Below are positions 55,683-64,000 of a stretch of DNA of 64,000 bases, piece after piece. The notes beneath the pieces are model-generated. The model was not told where the DNA came from and did no database searches. It saw nothing but the letters and a program-made list of their open reading frames with translations. The stretch comes from a bacterium 336/3. GTDB taxonomy: Bacteria > Bacteroidota > Bacteroidia > Cytophagales > Thermonemataceae. Positions within the stretch are counted from its first letter, which is position 1, and each line of letters opens with the position of its first letter. Both the position numbers and the translations under genes were made by a program. The DNA is taken from the NCBI GenBank assembly GCA_001281695.1, contig LJIE01000001.1, forward strand, positions 812,107-876,106. The letters are read 5' to 3'.

Positions 55683-56243
55683 TTGGAAAAAGAGAAAACA
55701 TTTTTTTCGGAAAACGAGTTAGTTAGTCAGTTACAAAACAAAAACACAAAAGCATTTGAGTATTTGTACGATAACTACGCACCTACTATATATGGGGTGG
55801 TAATACGCATTGTAAGTTCGGAAGAAATTGCACAGGATGTTGTACAAGAAGCCTTTGTGAAAATATGGAGTAATATAGCTCAATATTCAACGGAAAAAGG
55901 AAAACTGTTTACATGGGTACTCAATATTGCAAGAAATACAGCTATTGATAAATTAAGGTCTAAAGAAATCAAACAAATACAAAAAAATGATTCTCTAACC
56001 TTAAAAGCTTATAAAAAAACAGATGACTCAACTCGGCAAATGAGCGAATACATAGGTTTTAAAGAGATTATGGGTAAGATGAAAGATGAGCATAAGGTAA
56101 TTATTGATATGATGTATTTTGAGGGTTATTCTCAATCTGAAATAGCTGAAAAGTTATCTATTCCTTTGGGAACAGTAAAAACGAGAGCAAGAAATGCCTT
56201 GGAATATTTAAGAAATTTGCTGAAAAGCGACTGGAATTTTTAG
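55683..56243 (+). CDS. ECF-type RNA polymerase sigma factor
   Basis: A 186-residue sigma-70 family protein of ECF size. It starts at TTG 55683; the nearest upstream ATG (55674) is closed by TAG after two codons. Sigma region 2 covers about 20-95 (FEYLYDNYAPTIYGVV, IAQDVVQEAFVKIWSNI, GKLFTWVLNIARNTAIDKLR) and region 4 about 130-182 (VIDMMYFEGYSQSEIAEKLS, LGTVKTRARNALEYL). It directs RNA polymerase to a stress or envelope regulon, held in check by the next gene's product. Confidence 0.93.
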   Translation: MEKEKTFFSENELVSQLQNKNTKAFEYLYDNYAPTIYGVVIRIVSSEEIAQDVVQEAFVKIWSNIAQYSTEKGKLFTWVLNIARNTAIDKLRSKEIKQIQKNDSLTLKAYKKTDDSTRQMSEYIGFKEIMGKMKDEHKVIIDMMYFEGYSQSEIAEKLSIPLGTVKTRARNALEYLRNLLKSDWNF

Positions 56244-56267
56244 AATAGATTTTAAATAATAAAGAAC

Positions 56268-57053
56268 TTGAAAATTCAGGAATATATCGAATCAGGTATT
56301 TTAAGTATTTATGTACTTGGTATAGCCTCTGAGGAAGAACGAAGAGAAGTAGAGGATATGGCTCACCAGTATCCTGAAATAGCCAATGAGCTTCATAGCT
56401 TACAGGCTTCCTTAAATGAGTATGCATCTCAATTTGAGGTAGCACCTCCAAAAAGCCTCAAAAGCAAAGTGATGCAAAGTATAGAAAAAGATACACCCAA
56501 TGCGATTATTGGAGTATCTAAAAATAGAGGTTTTTTCCAGTATGGAATGGTAGCTTCTATTGCTTTGTTGCTTGTAAGTCTATTGGGGAATTTCTATTTT
56601 TATGGACAATGGCAACAAACGCAAAATGATCTTGCCATTGTCAAAAATCAAAATGTAGAAATAGCCAATAATCAGAAAGTTTTAGAAACAAGATATCAAG
56701 AGTTAGAAAGTGAGCTTTCTATGGTACAAAATCCAGCTTATCATATTACCTACTTAGAAGGTATGAAAGATATGGCACCTCAAAGTCATGCTACTGTATT
56801 TTGGAATGACGAAAAACAACAAGCATATATATTTACCAATTCGCTACCCAAACCTCCTAAAGGTAAACAGTATCAACTTTGGGCTCTTACAGATGATAAT
56901 ATTGTCTGGGATGCTGGAGTTTTTCATTGGGGAAAGTTCTCGCCAGTAAAGTGTTTCAAAAAACCTCAAAAATTTATCATAACTCTTGAAAAAGAGGGAG
57001 GTGTTGTCAAAGCCGAAGGACAAGCTTATGCAGTGGGTGTTGTCAAAATATAA
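56268..57053 (+). CDS. Anti-sigma factor, RskA-like
   Basis: A 261-residue protein starting at TTG 56268. The N-terminal cytoplasmic part (about 1-85, IQEYIESGILSIYVLGIASE, EEERREVEDMAHQYPE) matches anti-sigma K factors of the RskA type without a zinc motif. A membrane segment lies at about 93-112, then a coiled coil and the C-terminal RskA domain (KGKQYQLWALTDDN, WDAGVF). It is expected to bind the ECF factor encoded 24 bp upstream and release it on an envelope signal. Confidence 0.88.
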   Translation: MKIQEYIESGILSIYVLGIASEEERREVEDMAHQYPEIANELHSLQASLNEYASQFEVAPPKSLKSKVMQSIEKDTPNAIIGVSKNRGFFQYGMVASIALLLVSLLGNFYFYGQWQQTQNDLAIVKNQNVEIANNQKVLETRYQELESELSMVQNPAYHITYLEGMKDMAPQSHATVFWNDEKQQAYIFTNSLPKPPKGKQYQLWALTDDNIVWDAGVFHWGKFSPVKCFKKPQKFIITLEKEGGVVKAEGQAYAVGVVKI

Positions 57054-57188
57054 CTTTCTCTTAAAGAAAAGCTATATTTTTTTCTATTGAAAAAGAGGTT
57101 TTAAAAAAAAACTAAAAATTTTGTTTTCCTCAAAAAAAAAAATAGATTTACCAATAGAAACTAAGGTATCACAAAAAAAATTACAATT

Positions 57189-57623
57189 ATGGCAGTTACA
57201 CGCGAACAAGTAGAAGACATGATTAACCAATATGTGGCTTCTGTTGGTTTAACCAAAGAAGGTACATTTAACGAACAACGTAGAGCTTGGTATTGGACGA
57301 TAGGTTCTGCCAAAATCGAAGTTTTCGTTCAATCTATTCCAATGAAAGATGGCACAGAACGTTATTTTTTACGCATTTTTTCACCTCTTATGCAAGTACC
57401 TAAATCTAATGAGCAGCAATTTTATCGCCACTTACTAGAATTAAATGACTCTAAATTAGGCGTTAAAATGACTATTATGCCTGGTTCGGATACTGTTTAT
57501 GCTACTTATGAACGTGATATTCAGGGTATAGATTACAACGAAGTATGTACTTGTATCGCTGATTTGGAATGGTGGGCTGACACTTTAGATGATCAATTGA
57601 AAAACCAATATTTAGGAAGATAA
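57189..57623 (+). CDS. YbjN-domain-like small protein
   Basis: A 144-residue cytoplasmic protein with the fold pattern of YbjN / type III chaperone-like proteins: helix VEDMINQYVASVG, strands RAWYWTIGSAKIEVFVQSI and RYFLRIFSPLMQVPK, then LLELNDSKLGVKMTI near 83-97. The end is helical and acidic. The family's role is unclear (stress tolerance, chaperone-like). It is followed by a strong terminator and is probably monocistronic. Confidence 0.72.
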   Translation: MAVTREQVEDMINQYVASVGLTKEGTFNEQRRAWYWTIGSAKIEVFVQSIPMKDGTERYFLRIFSPLMQVPKSNEQQFYRHLLELNDSKLGVKMTIMPGSDTVYATYERDIQGIDYNEVCTCIADLEWWADTLDDQLKNQYLGR

Positions 57624-57625
57624 AC

Positions 57626-57653
57626 AAAAGCGTCAGATTTTTCTGACGCTTTT
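57626..57653. terminator. Bidirectional terminator
   Basis: A perfect 12-bp stem (57626-57637 with 57642-57653), a TTTT loop and flanking A/T runs lie between the convergent YbjN-like and histidine kinase genes. Confidence 0.92.
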
Positions 57654-59809
57654 TATTTTATTTTTTTAAAATAAATATCAAACTGAGTTCCTATATCAAC
57701 TTCACTTTGTACTTGTATTCGTCCTCCTAAAGCTTCTACTTGAGTTTTACAAAGATAAAGTCCCATACCTTTACCCTCTTTTTCCAAATGAAATCTTTGG
57801 TATAAACCAAATAACTTGTGCATATATTTTTTTAAATCAATGCCCATTCCATTATCTTTAAAAGTTAGACAAACTTCTTGCGGATAATTTCTTGTATAAA
57901 TCTCTATAATAGGTTTTCTTTTAGGGTGTTTGTATTTGACAGCATTACTAATAAAATTGTAAAAAATACTTTTTAGGTAAGCTTTTACAAAATAAATAGA
58001 ATCAACTTGCTCAAAATCAAGACTTATTTGCATATCTGAAACTTTATCAAAATAATCTTTGATAACTTCCTTAGCTATAATCTGAAAAGATAAATATTCT
58101 AAGTTTTGTTCTTTACCTTTCCTTACATCCAAAATCTCACTTAAATCTTGTAGTGTTTGGTGCATAGAATTGGTAGCAGTAAGTATATGTTTTAATATTT
58201 CTTTATTTAAAGGATCTGTAATGTCTACTGTATTGAAAAGATGAGTTAATCCTAATAACTGAGCTACTGGTGAGCGTAGATTATGAGCAGTAATAAAGGC
58301 AAACTGCTCTAATTGCATATTTTGGTTTACAAGTTCTAAATTAGCATCTGTAAGTTGTTGAGTTCTTTGTGCAACTAACACTTCTAAATTTTCATTATAT
58401 TGTTTTAAATACAAGTTTTGTTGTTCTATAATTTTATTTTGTTCAGACAATTGATTTCTACTAGATTCAAGTTCTTCTTGTTGTTGTTTAAGTTCTTCAT
58501 TTTGAATCTCTATTTCTTCTTGTTTTTGTTGTAATATTCTTGTTCGTTCAGCTACTTGCTTTTCAAGTCGAACATTATTATCTTTTTGAAGTTCAATAAC
58601 TTTCTGCTGGCTTTTTAGTCTATCTTGACGTACTTTTTCATGTTTTATTCGATTTTTATAACTTAAAGCCAAAGCGAACATAATGACCTCAAAAACGCAT
58701 GAAATTTCGCCTAAATGAGCTGTTATAAAAGTTCTTGGTAAAAGACCTGTTATTGAAAGAGCAAGCAAAATAGTACCTGTTACATAAAAAATCCAAGCAA
58801 TAGCAAAATATCTGGCAAAAGGGTTTCCTCTAAGCCAACAAACAATACCAATAATGGTAATACCAAGATTACCAAGATTACCTAATATGATAATTTGTAA
58901 TGCAAAAAATGGATATGACAAGAAAAAAACACTACAACACACCCATACACCCAAAATAGCATAGATATTCATGATTTTACTTGCCAAAGGAAAGTATCGA
59001 AATGTTTGTAAAAAATTTTTAGTGAAAAGTCCAGCACCAATCACCCAAAGGCCCATGGAAAAACCTAAAAATACTTTACCTGTTTGTCCATTATCTCGCC
59101 AAATATATTGAAAGAAATGCCCGCTTAATGACAAATAAAATGTGATAGCTCCTGTTAAGAAAATACTGTAATACAGATATTCTTTGTCTTTAAAATATAC
59201 AAAAAAGAATATACTACCTAGAAACATCAGACCTGTAATACCAATAAAAACACCATAAAAAAGTTCTAACGTTCGAGAAGGCTCTGCAAAATAGCTTCCT
59301 CTTTCTATATAAAGGGGGAATTGTATAGGTGTTTCAGATCTGATTTTCAGGTAAACTGTTTGGGGAGTTGTATCTTGGAAAGTAAGAGAAAAAGCAATAT
59401 ATCTGTGTTTTATGGAACGTTGGGTAAAAGAATGTTTAATACCAGTCGTTTCTCCTATCCAAACATTTTGGTTGTTTTTTTTATATAAAACAACTTCATC
59501 CAAAAAGGTATAAGAACTATAAATAAGCCAATCTCGAACTTGTGGACTTGTATTTTGTACTCTAATTTTAAGCCAAAAGGTAGAAGAACTGATACCAACA
59601 TTGAAAACTTTTTGTTTATTTATCTGAAACTCTTTTTGAAATTCAGATTTAGATATTTCATCAATTGTAAGTTTATTAGTTTTGTCCTCTACAAAAGTTA
59701 AAAAATCACCAACTTCTTGAGAGGGCTTACTTTCTTGTAATGCAACTACCTGACTATACAGATTATTGAAAAAGAATGTGAAAATATAAATAAACAGAAA
59801 AGTCTTCAT
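57653..59809 (-). CDS. 7TMR-DISM sensor histidine kinase
   Basis: A 718-residue membrane kinase. A signal peptide (about 1-19) leads into the extracytoplasmic 7TMR-DISMED2 domain (about 30-165, including FWLKIRVQNTSPQVRDWLIY). Seven membrane helices of the 7TMR-DISM type follow (about 180-390), then a long coiled coil (about 395-490). The HisKA H box FITAHNLRSPVAQLLG carries His509, and the HATPase domain shows FYNFISNAVKYKHP, DNGMGIDL and GKGMGLYLCK. It senses an unknown, possibly carbohydrate, ligand. No response regulator gene is adjacent. Confidence 0.92.
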   Translation of the reverse strand: MKTFLFIYIFTFFFNNLYSQVVALQESKPSQEVGDFLTFVEDKTNKLTIDEISKSEFQKEFQINKQKVFNVGISSSTFWLKIRVQNTSPQVRDWLIYSSYTFLDEVVLYKKNNQNVWIGETTGIKHSFTQRSIKHRYIAFSLTFQDTTPQTVYLKIRSETPIQFPLYIERGSYFAEPSRTLELFYGVFIGITGLMFLGSIFFFVYFKDKEYLYYSIFLTGAITFYLSLSGHFFQYIWRDNGQTGKVFLGFSMGLWVIGAGLFTKNFLQTFRYFPLASKIMNIYAILGVWVCCSVFFLSYPFFALQIIILGNLGNLGITIIGIVCWLRGNPFARYFAIAWIFYVTGTILLALSITGLLPRTFITAHLGEISCVFEVIMFALALSYKNRIKHEKVRQDRLKSQQKVIELQKDNNVRLEKQVAERTRILQQKQEEIEIQNEELKQQQEELESSRNQLSEQNKIIEQQNLYLKQYNENLEVLVAQRTQQLTDANLELVNQNMQLEQFAFITAHNLRSPVAQLLGLTHLFNTVDITDPLNKEILKHILTATNSMHQTLQDLSEILDVRKGKEQNLEYLSFQIIAKEVIKDYFDKVSDMQISLDFEQVDSIYFVKAYLKSIFYNFISNAVKYKHPKRKPIIEIYTRNYPQEVCLTFKDNGMGIDLKKYMHKLFGLYQRFHLEKEGKGMGLYLCKTQVEALGGRIQVQSEVDIGTQFDIYFKKIK

Positions 59810-59934
59810 TTAATCAACATAACTTTTGATAACGAAATGGTATTTTATTGAAAATAGATTGTTCCGAATGATAGTTAAAATATATGATTTTAACAATATA
59901 TATGACAAGTAAAACTGATTTTTTAAAATAAAAA

Positions 59935-59964
59935 TTTGGAATAATCAAAAAATAATTATCTTTG
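59935..59964 (+). promoter_or_regulatory. Bacteroidota-type promoter of the metY leader
   Basis: TTTG (59935-59938) and TATCTTTG (59957-59964) are spaced by 18 bp, matching the Bacteroidota consensus. Transcription would start near 59970, just before the riboswitch. Confidence 0.8.
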
Positions 59965-59992
59965 CAACGACTTCACCTATCAAAAGGCGTAG

Positions 59993-60092
59993 TTTATAAA
60001 GAAGAAGGGAGAGAACAGGCTCTATGAACTTCTGACAACCATCTCTGTAAGAGAAAGGTGCCAAAACCTGCCTAATTTTTAGGAGTTATAAA
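59993..60092 (+). ncRNA. SAM-I (S-box) riboswitch
   Basis: The leader holds the SAM-I core: GGGAGAGAACAGGCTCTATGA (60007-60027) as the P2/kink-turn and pseudoknot part, GACAACC at the P3 entry, the CTCT-GTAA-GAG P3 tip, AAGGTGCCAAAACCTGCC (60055-60072) as the conserved J3/4 and P4 region, and a 5-bp P4 hairpin at 60071-60083. A 7-bp P1 can form between 59993-59999 and 60086-60092. The RNA binds S-adenosylmethionine. It lies upstream of metY, a classic target. No T-run terminator follows directly, so control may be at the level of translation or through the following leader peptide. Confidence 0.88.
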
Positions 60093-60103
60093 TTTTCACG
60101 TTC

Positions 60104-61634
<1,531 letters not shown>

Positions 61635-61641
61635 AAAGTTG

Positions 61642-61682
61642 TTATATTTCCACACTAATGTATATTTGGTGTGGAAATATAA
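61642..61682 (+). terminator. Hairpin after metY (probable terminator)
   Basis: A perfect 14-bp stem (61642-61655 with 61669-61682) and a 13-nt loop lie 8 bases after the metY stop. No good T run follows, so it may be a 3'-end stabiliser rather than a strict intrinsic terminator. Confidence 0.6.
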
Positions 61683-61693
61683 AATCAAAAAAC

Positions 61694-62119
61694 ATGAAAA
61701 AAATACTATTAATACTTTTGAGTACAATGTGTTTATACGCTTGCCAAAATGCAAATACATTAAATAATCATGATTATGGAGTATCTTTTGAGAACCTGAA
61801 AGATAAAGCCCAAGCCCAATGTTTATTGGATTATGTAACACAAGAAAAACTTGACCTAAAAAAATATCAATTATTTGATACCCAAAAAGATACTATCCTC
61901 ATCAAAGTATTTGGCAAACCCAAAGGCAGATACAAAAAAGAAGATGACAAACAAGCAGCAGAGTTCTCCATTGTACTCTTAGCAAATGATTTATCAAAAA
62001 ATTGTTTCAATCAAAAAATAGTAAAAATTCAAATGGGGCAATTTGCAAAAGTTAAAGATTATTTAGAAGGCGTTAGTGATGGAAAAGCTGGTTTCAGAGA
62101 ATATAAGCCCCAACCTTAA
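61694..62119 (+). CDS. Small predicted lipoprotein, unknown function
   Basis: The start is set at ATG 61694 (MKKILLILLSTMCLYAC), giving 141 residues with lipobox LYAC and Cys near 17; ORF extension to 61658 would precede the signal. The mature part is charged, with two further cysteines (AQCLLDYV, KNCFNQ) and a KGRYKKEDDKQAAEF loop. No domain was recognised. It lies after the metY hairpin and might be co-transcribed with metY, but nothing ties it to sulfur metabolism. Confidence 0.72.
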   Translation: MKKILLILLSTMCLYACQNANTLNNHDYGVSFENLKDKAQAQCLLDYVTQEKLDLKKYQLFDTQKDTILIKVFGKPKGRYKKEDDKQAAEFSIVLLANDLSKNCFNQKIVKIQMGQFAKVKDYLEGVSDGKAGFREYKPQP

Positions 62120-62124
62120 AAGTA

Positions 62125-62155
62125 TTTGGTTTTTATCAAAAAAATGTTAGCTTTG
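62125..62155 (+). promoter_or_regulatory. Candidate promoter facing into a gene-free gap
   Basis: TTTG (62125-62128) and TAGCTTTG (62148-62155), 19 bp apart, match the Bacteroidota promoter consensus exactly. The predicted transcript would start near 62161 and run against the convergent MBL gene, with no plus-strand gene before 62987. Confidence 0.45.
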
Positions 62156-62160
62156 TATAA

Positions 62161-62231
62161 CATAGAATAGTAAAAACTATTCTACATAGCTGGTTGAAGG
62201 ATATTGGGAAGCCATGCTTCTCATTTATCTT
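62161..62231 (+). ncRNA. Candidate small RNA
   Basis: The region just after the candidate promoter starts with a perfect 9-bp hairpin (62163-62171 with 62176-62184, AAAA loop) and holds a second small stem (GAAGC / GCTTC near 62209-62221) followed by a T-rich stretch. No known RNA family was recognised. It could instead be only the untranslated gap between two convergent genes. Confidence 0.3.
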
Positions 62232-62867
62232 TTATAGGAAAGGGTTATGAACTTTCTCAAAACCAATAGTAGTGGGATTTCCATGCCCAGTGTAGATAAC
62301 TGTATCATCAGGAAGCACAAACATTTTTTCTTTGATAGACTTGATGAGTTGTTGGTGATTGCCTCCTGGTAAATCAGTTCTCCCTATACTCATTTTAAAT
62401 AAAACATCTCCATTGATACAAAAATTTTGCTCTTTGTTATAAAAAACAACATGTCCAGGTGAGTGTCCAGGTGTAAAAATAACATCTAAAGAAGATTTTC
62501 CAAATTCAACTACATCGCCCTCTTCTATAAAACTATCTATTCTGGTAGCTTCAATATGCCCTATACCAAACATACGAGCAGATGCTTCTAAAAAGCCAAT
62601 ATTAAAATTTTCTAAATCATGAGCATAAGCCTGTACATGCCAAGTTTTTTTTACAAACTCGTTGCCAAAAACATGGTCTAAATGGCAATGTGTATTGAGT
62701 AGTTTTACAACCTTTAGTTTATGAGTATCTATAAAGCTTTTTAATTGTTGTCTTTCATAATGGTCATAACAACCTGGGTCTATCACAACTGCTTCAAGGG
62801 TTTCATCGTATAAGACGTATGTATTTTCAGAAAAAGGACTAAACTCAAAAGATGCAATTTGAATCAT
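62232..62867 (-). CDS. MBL-fold metallo-hydrolase (glyoxalase II-like)
   Basis: The start is set at ATG 62867 (MIQIASFEFSPFSENTYVLY), giving 211 residues; the frame to 62891 adds eight. The metallo-beta-lactamase motif THCHLDHVFGN gives His60, His62, Asp64 and His65; further ligands lie in FTPGHSPGHVVFY and NGDVLFK, and the last in YTGHGNPTT. The size and SENTYVLYD opening fit the glyoxalase II-like (YcbL/GloB-type) subgroup, which hydrolyses thioesters such as S-lactoylglutathione. The actual substrate is not known. Confidence 0.87.
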   Translation of the reverse strand: MIQIASFEFSPFSENTYVLYDETLEAVVIDPGCYDHYERQQLKSFIDTHKLKVVKLLNTHCHLDHVFGNEFVKKTWHVQAYAHDLENFNIGFLEASARMFGIGHIEATRIDSFIEEGDVVEFGKSSLDVIFTPGHSPGHVVFYNKEQNFCINGDVLFKMSIGRTDLPGGNHQQLIKSIKEKMFVLPDDTVIYTGHGNPTTIGFEKVHNPFL

Positions 62868-62986
62868 GATGGGTAGTGTTTTAAAACCCAAAAATAGCTA
62901 AAATTTGGTTTGTTAAGTTTTTTTTGTAGATTTACATGATAATTTTTTTTGAATATTTTAAGCCTTTTTAGTGATATAAAGATTTT

Positions 62987-64000
62987 ATGGCTCAATTTCT
63001 GACAGAGGAAGAAAAATTCAGACAAATGATGCAAAACTCTGAATTGGGAGAAGAGGAACAAAGCCCATTAGATAGTATTGATATTGATAAAATATTACAT
63101 ATTTTACGTAAAAATTGGTATTGGGTCATTATTATTCCCACTATTTTTCTTTTAGCAGCTTACCTTTATCTTCGTTATACAAAACCATTATTTCAGAGTT
63201 CTTCTAATCTGAAAATGGAAATCAAAGATGAATCAAGTGGACTTAATATCCAAAATCCATTAATTACAGCTCCACAAGATAATATTGCTGGTGAGTTAGA
63301 GGTGATTCGTTCCCCTATCATTTATGAAGAAGTTACCAAAAAACTTGACTTGTCTGTAAGTTACTTTGCAGAAGGAAGGATATTGGATAATGAAATGTAT
63401 GGATACTCACCTATCCATGTACAATCTACTATTTATAATGAAGGCATCTATGGACAGGTATTCTATATATTTGTAGAAGATGGCAGGAATTATATCCTCA
63501 AACGAAAGCTAAATGGTAAGATTTTAGCAGAATATAGAGGAGTATTTGACCAAGAACTGAAAAATACAGATTTTAATTTTATTATCAGTCAAAAAAAGGA
63601 TTTAAAGGCATACTACGAAAATATATTTTTTATACCCAATAGTAGAGGTGCTATCATGGGATACTTATCATCTGGGTTGGAGGCTGCAATAGTCAACCCA
63701 CAGGCAAAAATTATAGGAATTAGTTTTAAAGACTATAATGCATCCAAAGCTCGTGATATTTTGCATACACTCAGCGAAGTATATCGTAATAAAAGTGTTG
63801 AGATAAAAAATAGAGCAAACAAACAAAAACAAGAATATCTAGATTCTCAGATAGAAAAAACTGAAAAAGAGTTGAATGCTTATGAGACTCAAATGGAGAA
63901 TTTTATCATAGAAAATAAAACCAATAACGTAGAAGCCAAAATAGGAGAGCTAGTAACTAAAATACAACAACTCACAGAAGAGAGAATAAAACTAAATGCC
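62987..64000 (+). CDS. Wzz/Wzc-like polysaccharide chain-length or export protein (3' end outside window)
   Basis: ATG 62987 (MAQFLTEEEKFRQMM) opens a frame that stays open for 338 codons to the last base, so the C-terminus is missing. An acidic N-terminus with SIDIDKILHILRKNWYWV leads into a first membrane segment (about 46-66), and then YLYLRYTKPLFQSSSNLKME, the start of a periplasmic Wzz domain. PLITAPQDNIAGELEVIRSP is typical of the Bacteroidota tyrosine autokinase/Wzc family, and a long coiled coil begins near 265. It acts in capsule or exopolysaccharide export. The kinase part, if present, lies beyond 64000. Confidence 0.85.
   Translation, partial: MAQFLTEEEKFRQMMQNSELGEEEQSPLDSIDIDKILHILRKNWYWVIIIPTIFLLAAYLYLRYTKPLFQSSSNLKMEIKDESSGLNIQNPLITAPQDNIAGELEVIRSPIIYEEVTKKLDLSVSYFAEGRILDNEMYGYSPIHVQSTIYNEGIYGQVFYIFVEDGRNYILKRKLNGKILAEYRGVFDQELKNTDFNFIISQKKDLKAYYENIFFIPNSRGAIMGYLSSGLEAAIVNPQAKIIGISFKDYNASKARDILHTLSEVYRNKSVEIKNRANKQKQEYLDSQIEKTEKELNAYETQMENFIIENKTNNVEAKIGELVTKIQQLTEERIKLNA

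Overview
The window is AT-rich chromosomal DNA of a Bacteroidota bacterium, most likely of the class Cytophagia. Supporting evidence: promoters of the Bacteroidota type (TTTG, 18-19 bp, TAnnTTTG) before rplU, metY and a lipoprotein gene; a PorV/PorQ-family protein; a TonB-dependent receptor; 7TMR-DISM and TPR histidine kinases; a leucine-dehydrogenase-type enzyme; CtlX; and many lipoproteins and exported proteins. No rRNA, tRNA, CRISPR array, transposase or phage gene was seen. The only stretch near 300 bases without a conventional gene is 59810-60103, which holds a promoter and a SAM-I riboswitch. Genus and species cannot be fixed from the sequence.

Layout. 1-5893: a SiaA/SiaB/SiaC-like phosphatase, kinase and phosphoprotein set followed by a large ABCG-type transporter with N-terminal TerB-like and FHA-like regions. 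5967-8710: a lipoprotein gene and a small exported-protein gene, duplicated in tandem. 8761-11723: a cyclase-family hydrolase, a small gene broken by one in-frame stop, and an acyl-CoA synthetase. 11892-17978: hisS, hisIE, a membrane protein, a glycosyltransferase, a CarboxypepD_reg protein and an IMPACT protein. 18062-21345: a membrane pseudokinase, nuoF and a coiled-coil protein. 21370-25551: an alpha/beta hydrolase, then a run of zinc peptidase, serpin and purM. 25579-28478 (minus strand): dapA, a membrane protein, a YiiX-like hydrolase, rpmA and rplU. 28652-33685: exported proteins, a third copy of the lipoprotein family, a phosphoesterase, nuoH and an SCP2 protein. 33841-43524: aroB, a TPR histidine kinase, an SDR, and a 1943-residue exported protein with a Lys/Glu repeat tail. 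43545-51444: prmA, ctlX, leucine dehydrogenase, ribH, a DMT transporter, a PorV-like protein and methylmalonyl-CoA mutase. 51597-59809: a TonB receptor, small proteins, an ECF sigma/anti-sigma pair, a YbjN-like protein and a 7TMR-DISM kinase. 59935-61634: promoter, SAM-I riboswitch, poly-cysteine leader peptide and metY. 61694-64000: a lipoprotein, an MBL hydrolase and the start of a Wzc-like protein.

Most genes are housekeeping or cell-envelope functions in short operons separated by strong hairpin terminators. The loci most worth following are the Sia-like module joined to a transporter, the riboswitch plus poly-Cys leader before metY, the peptidase-serpin pair, the pseudokinase, the duplicated lipoprotein unit and a possible small RNA near 62160.
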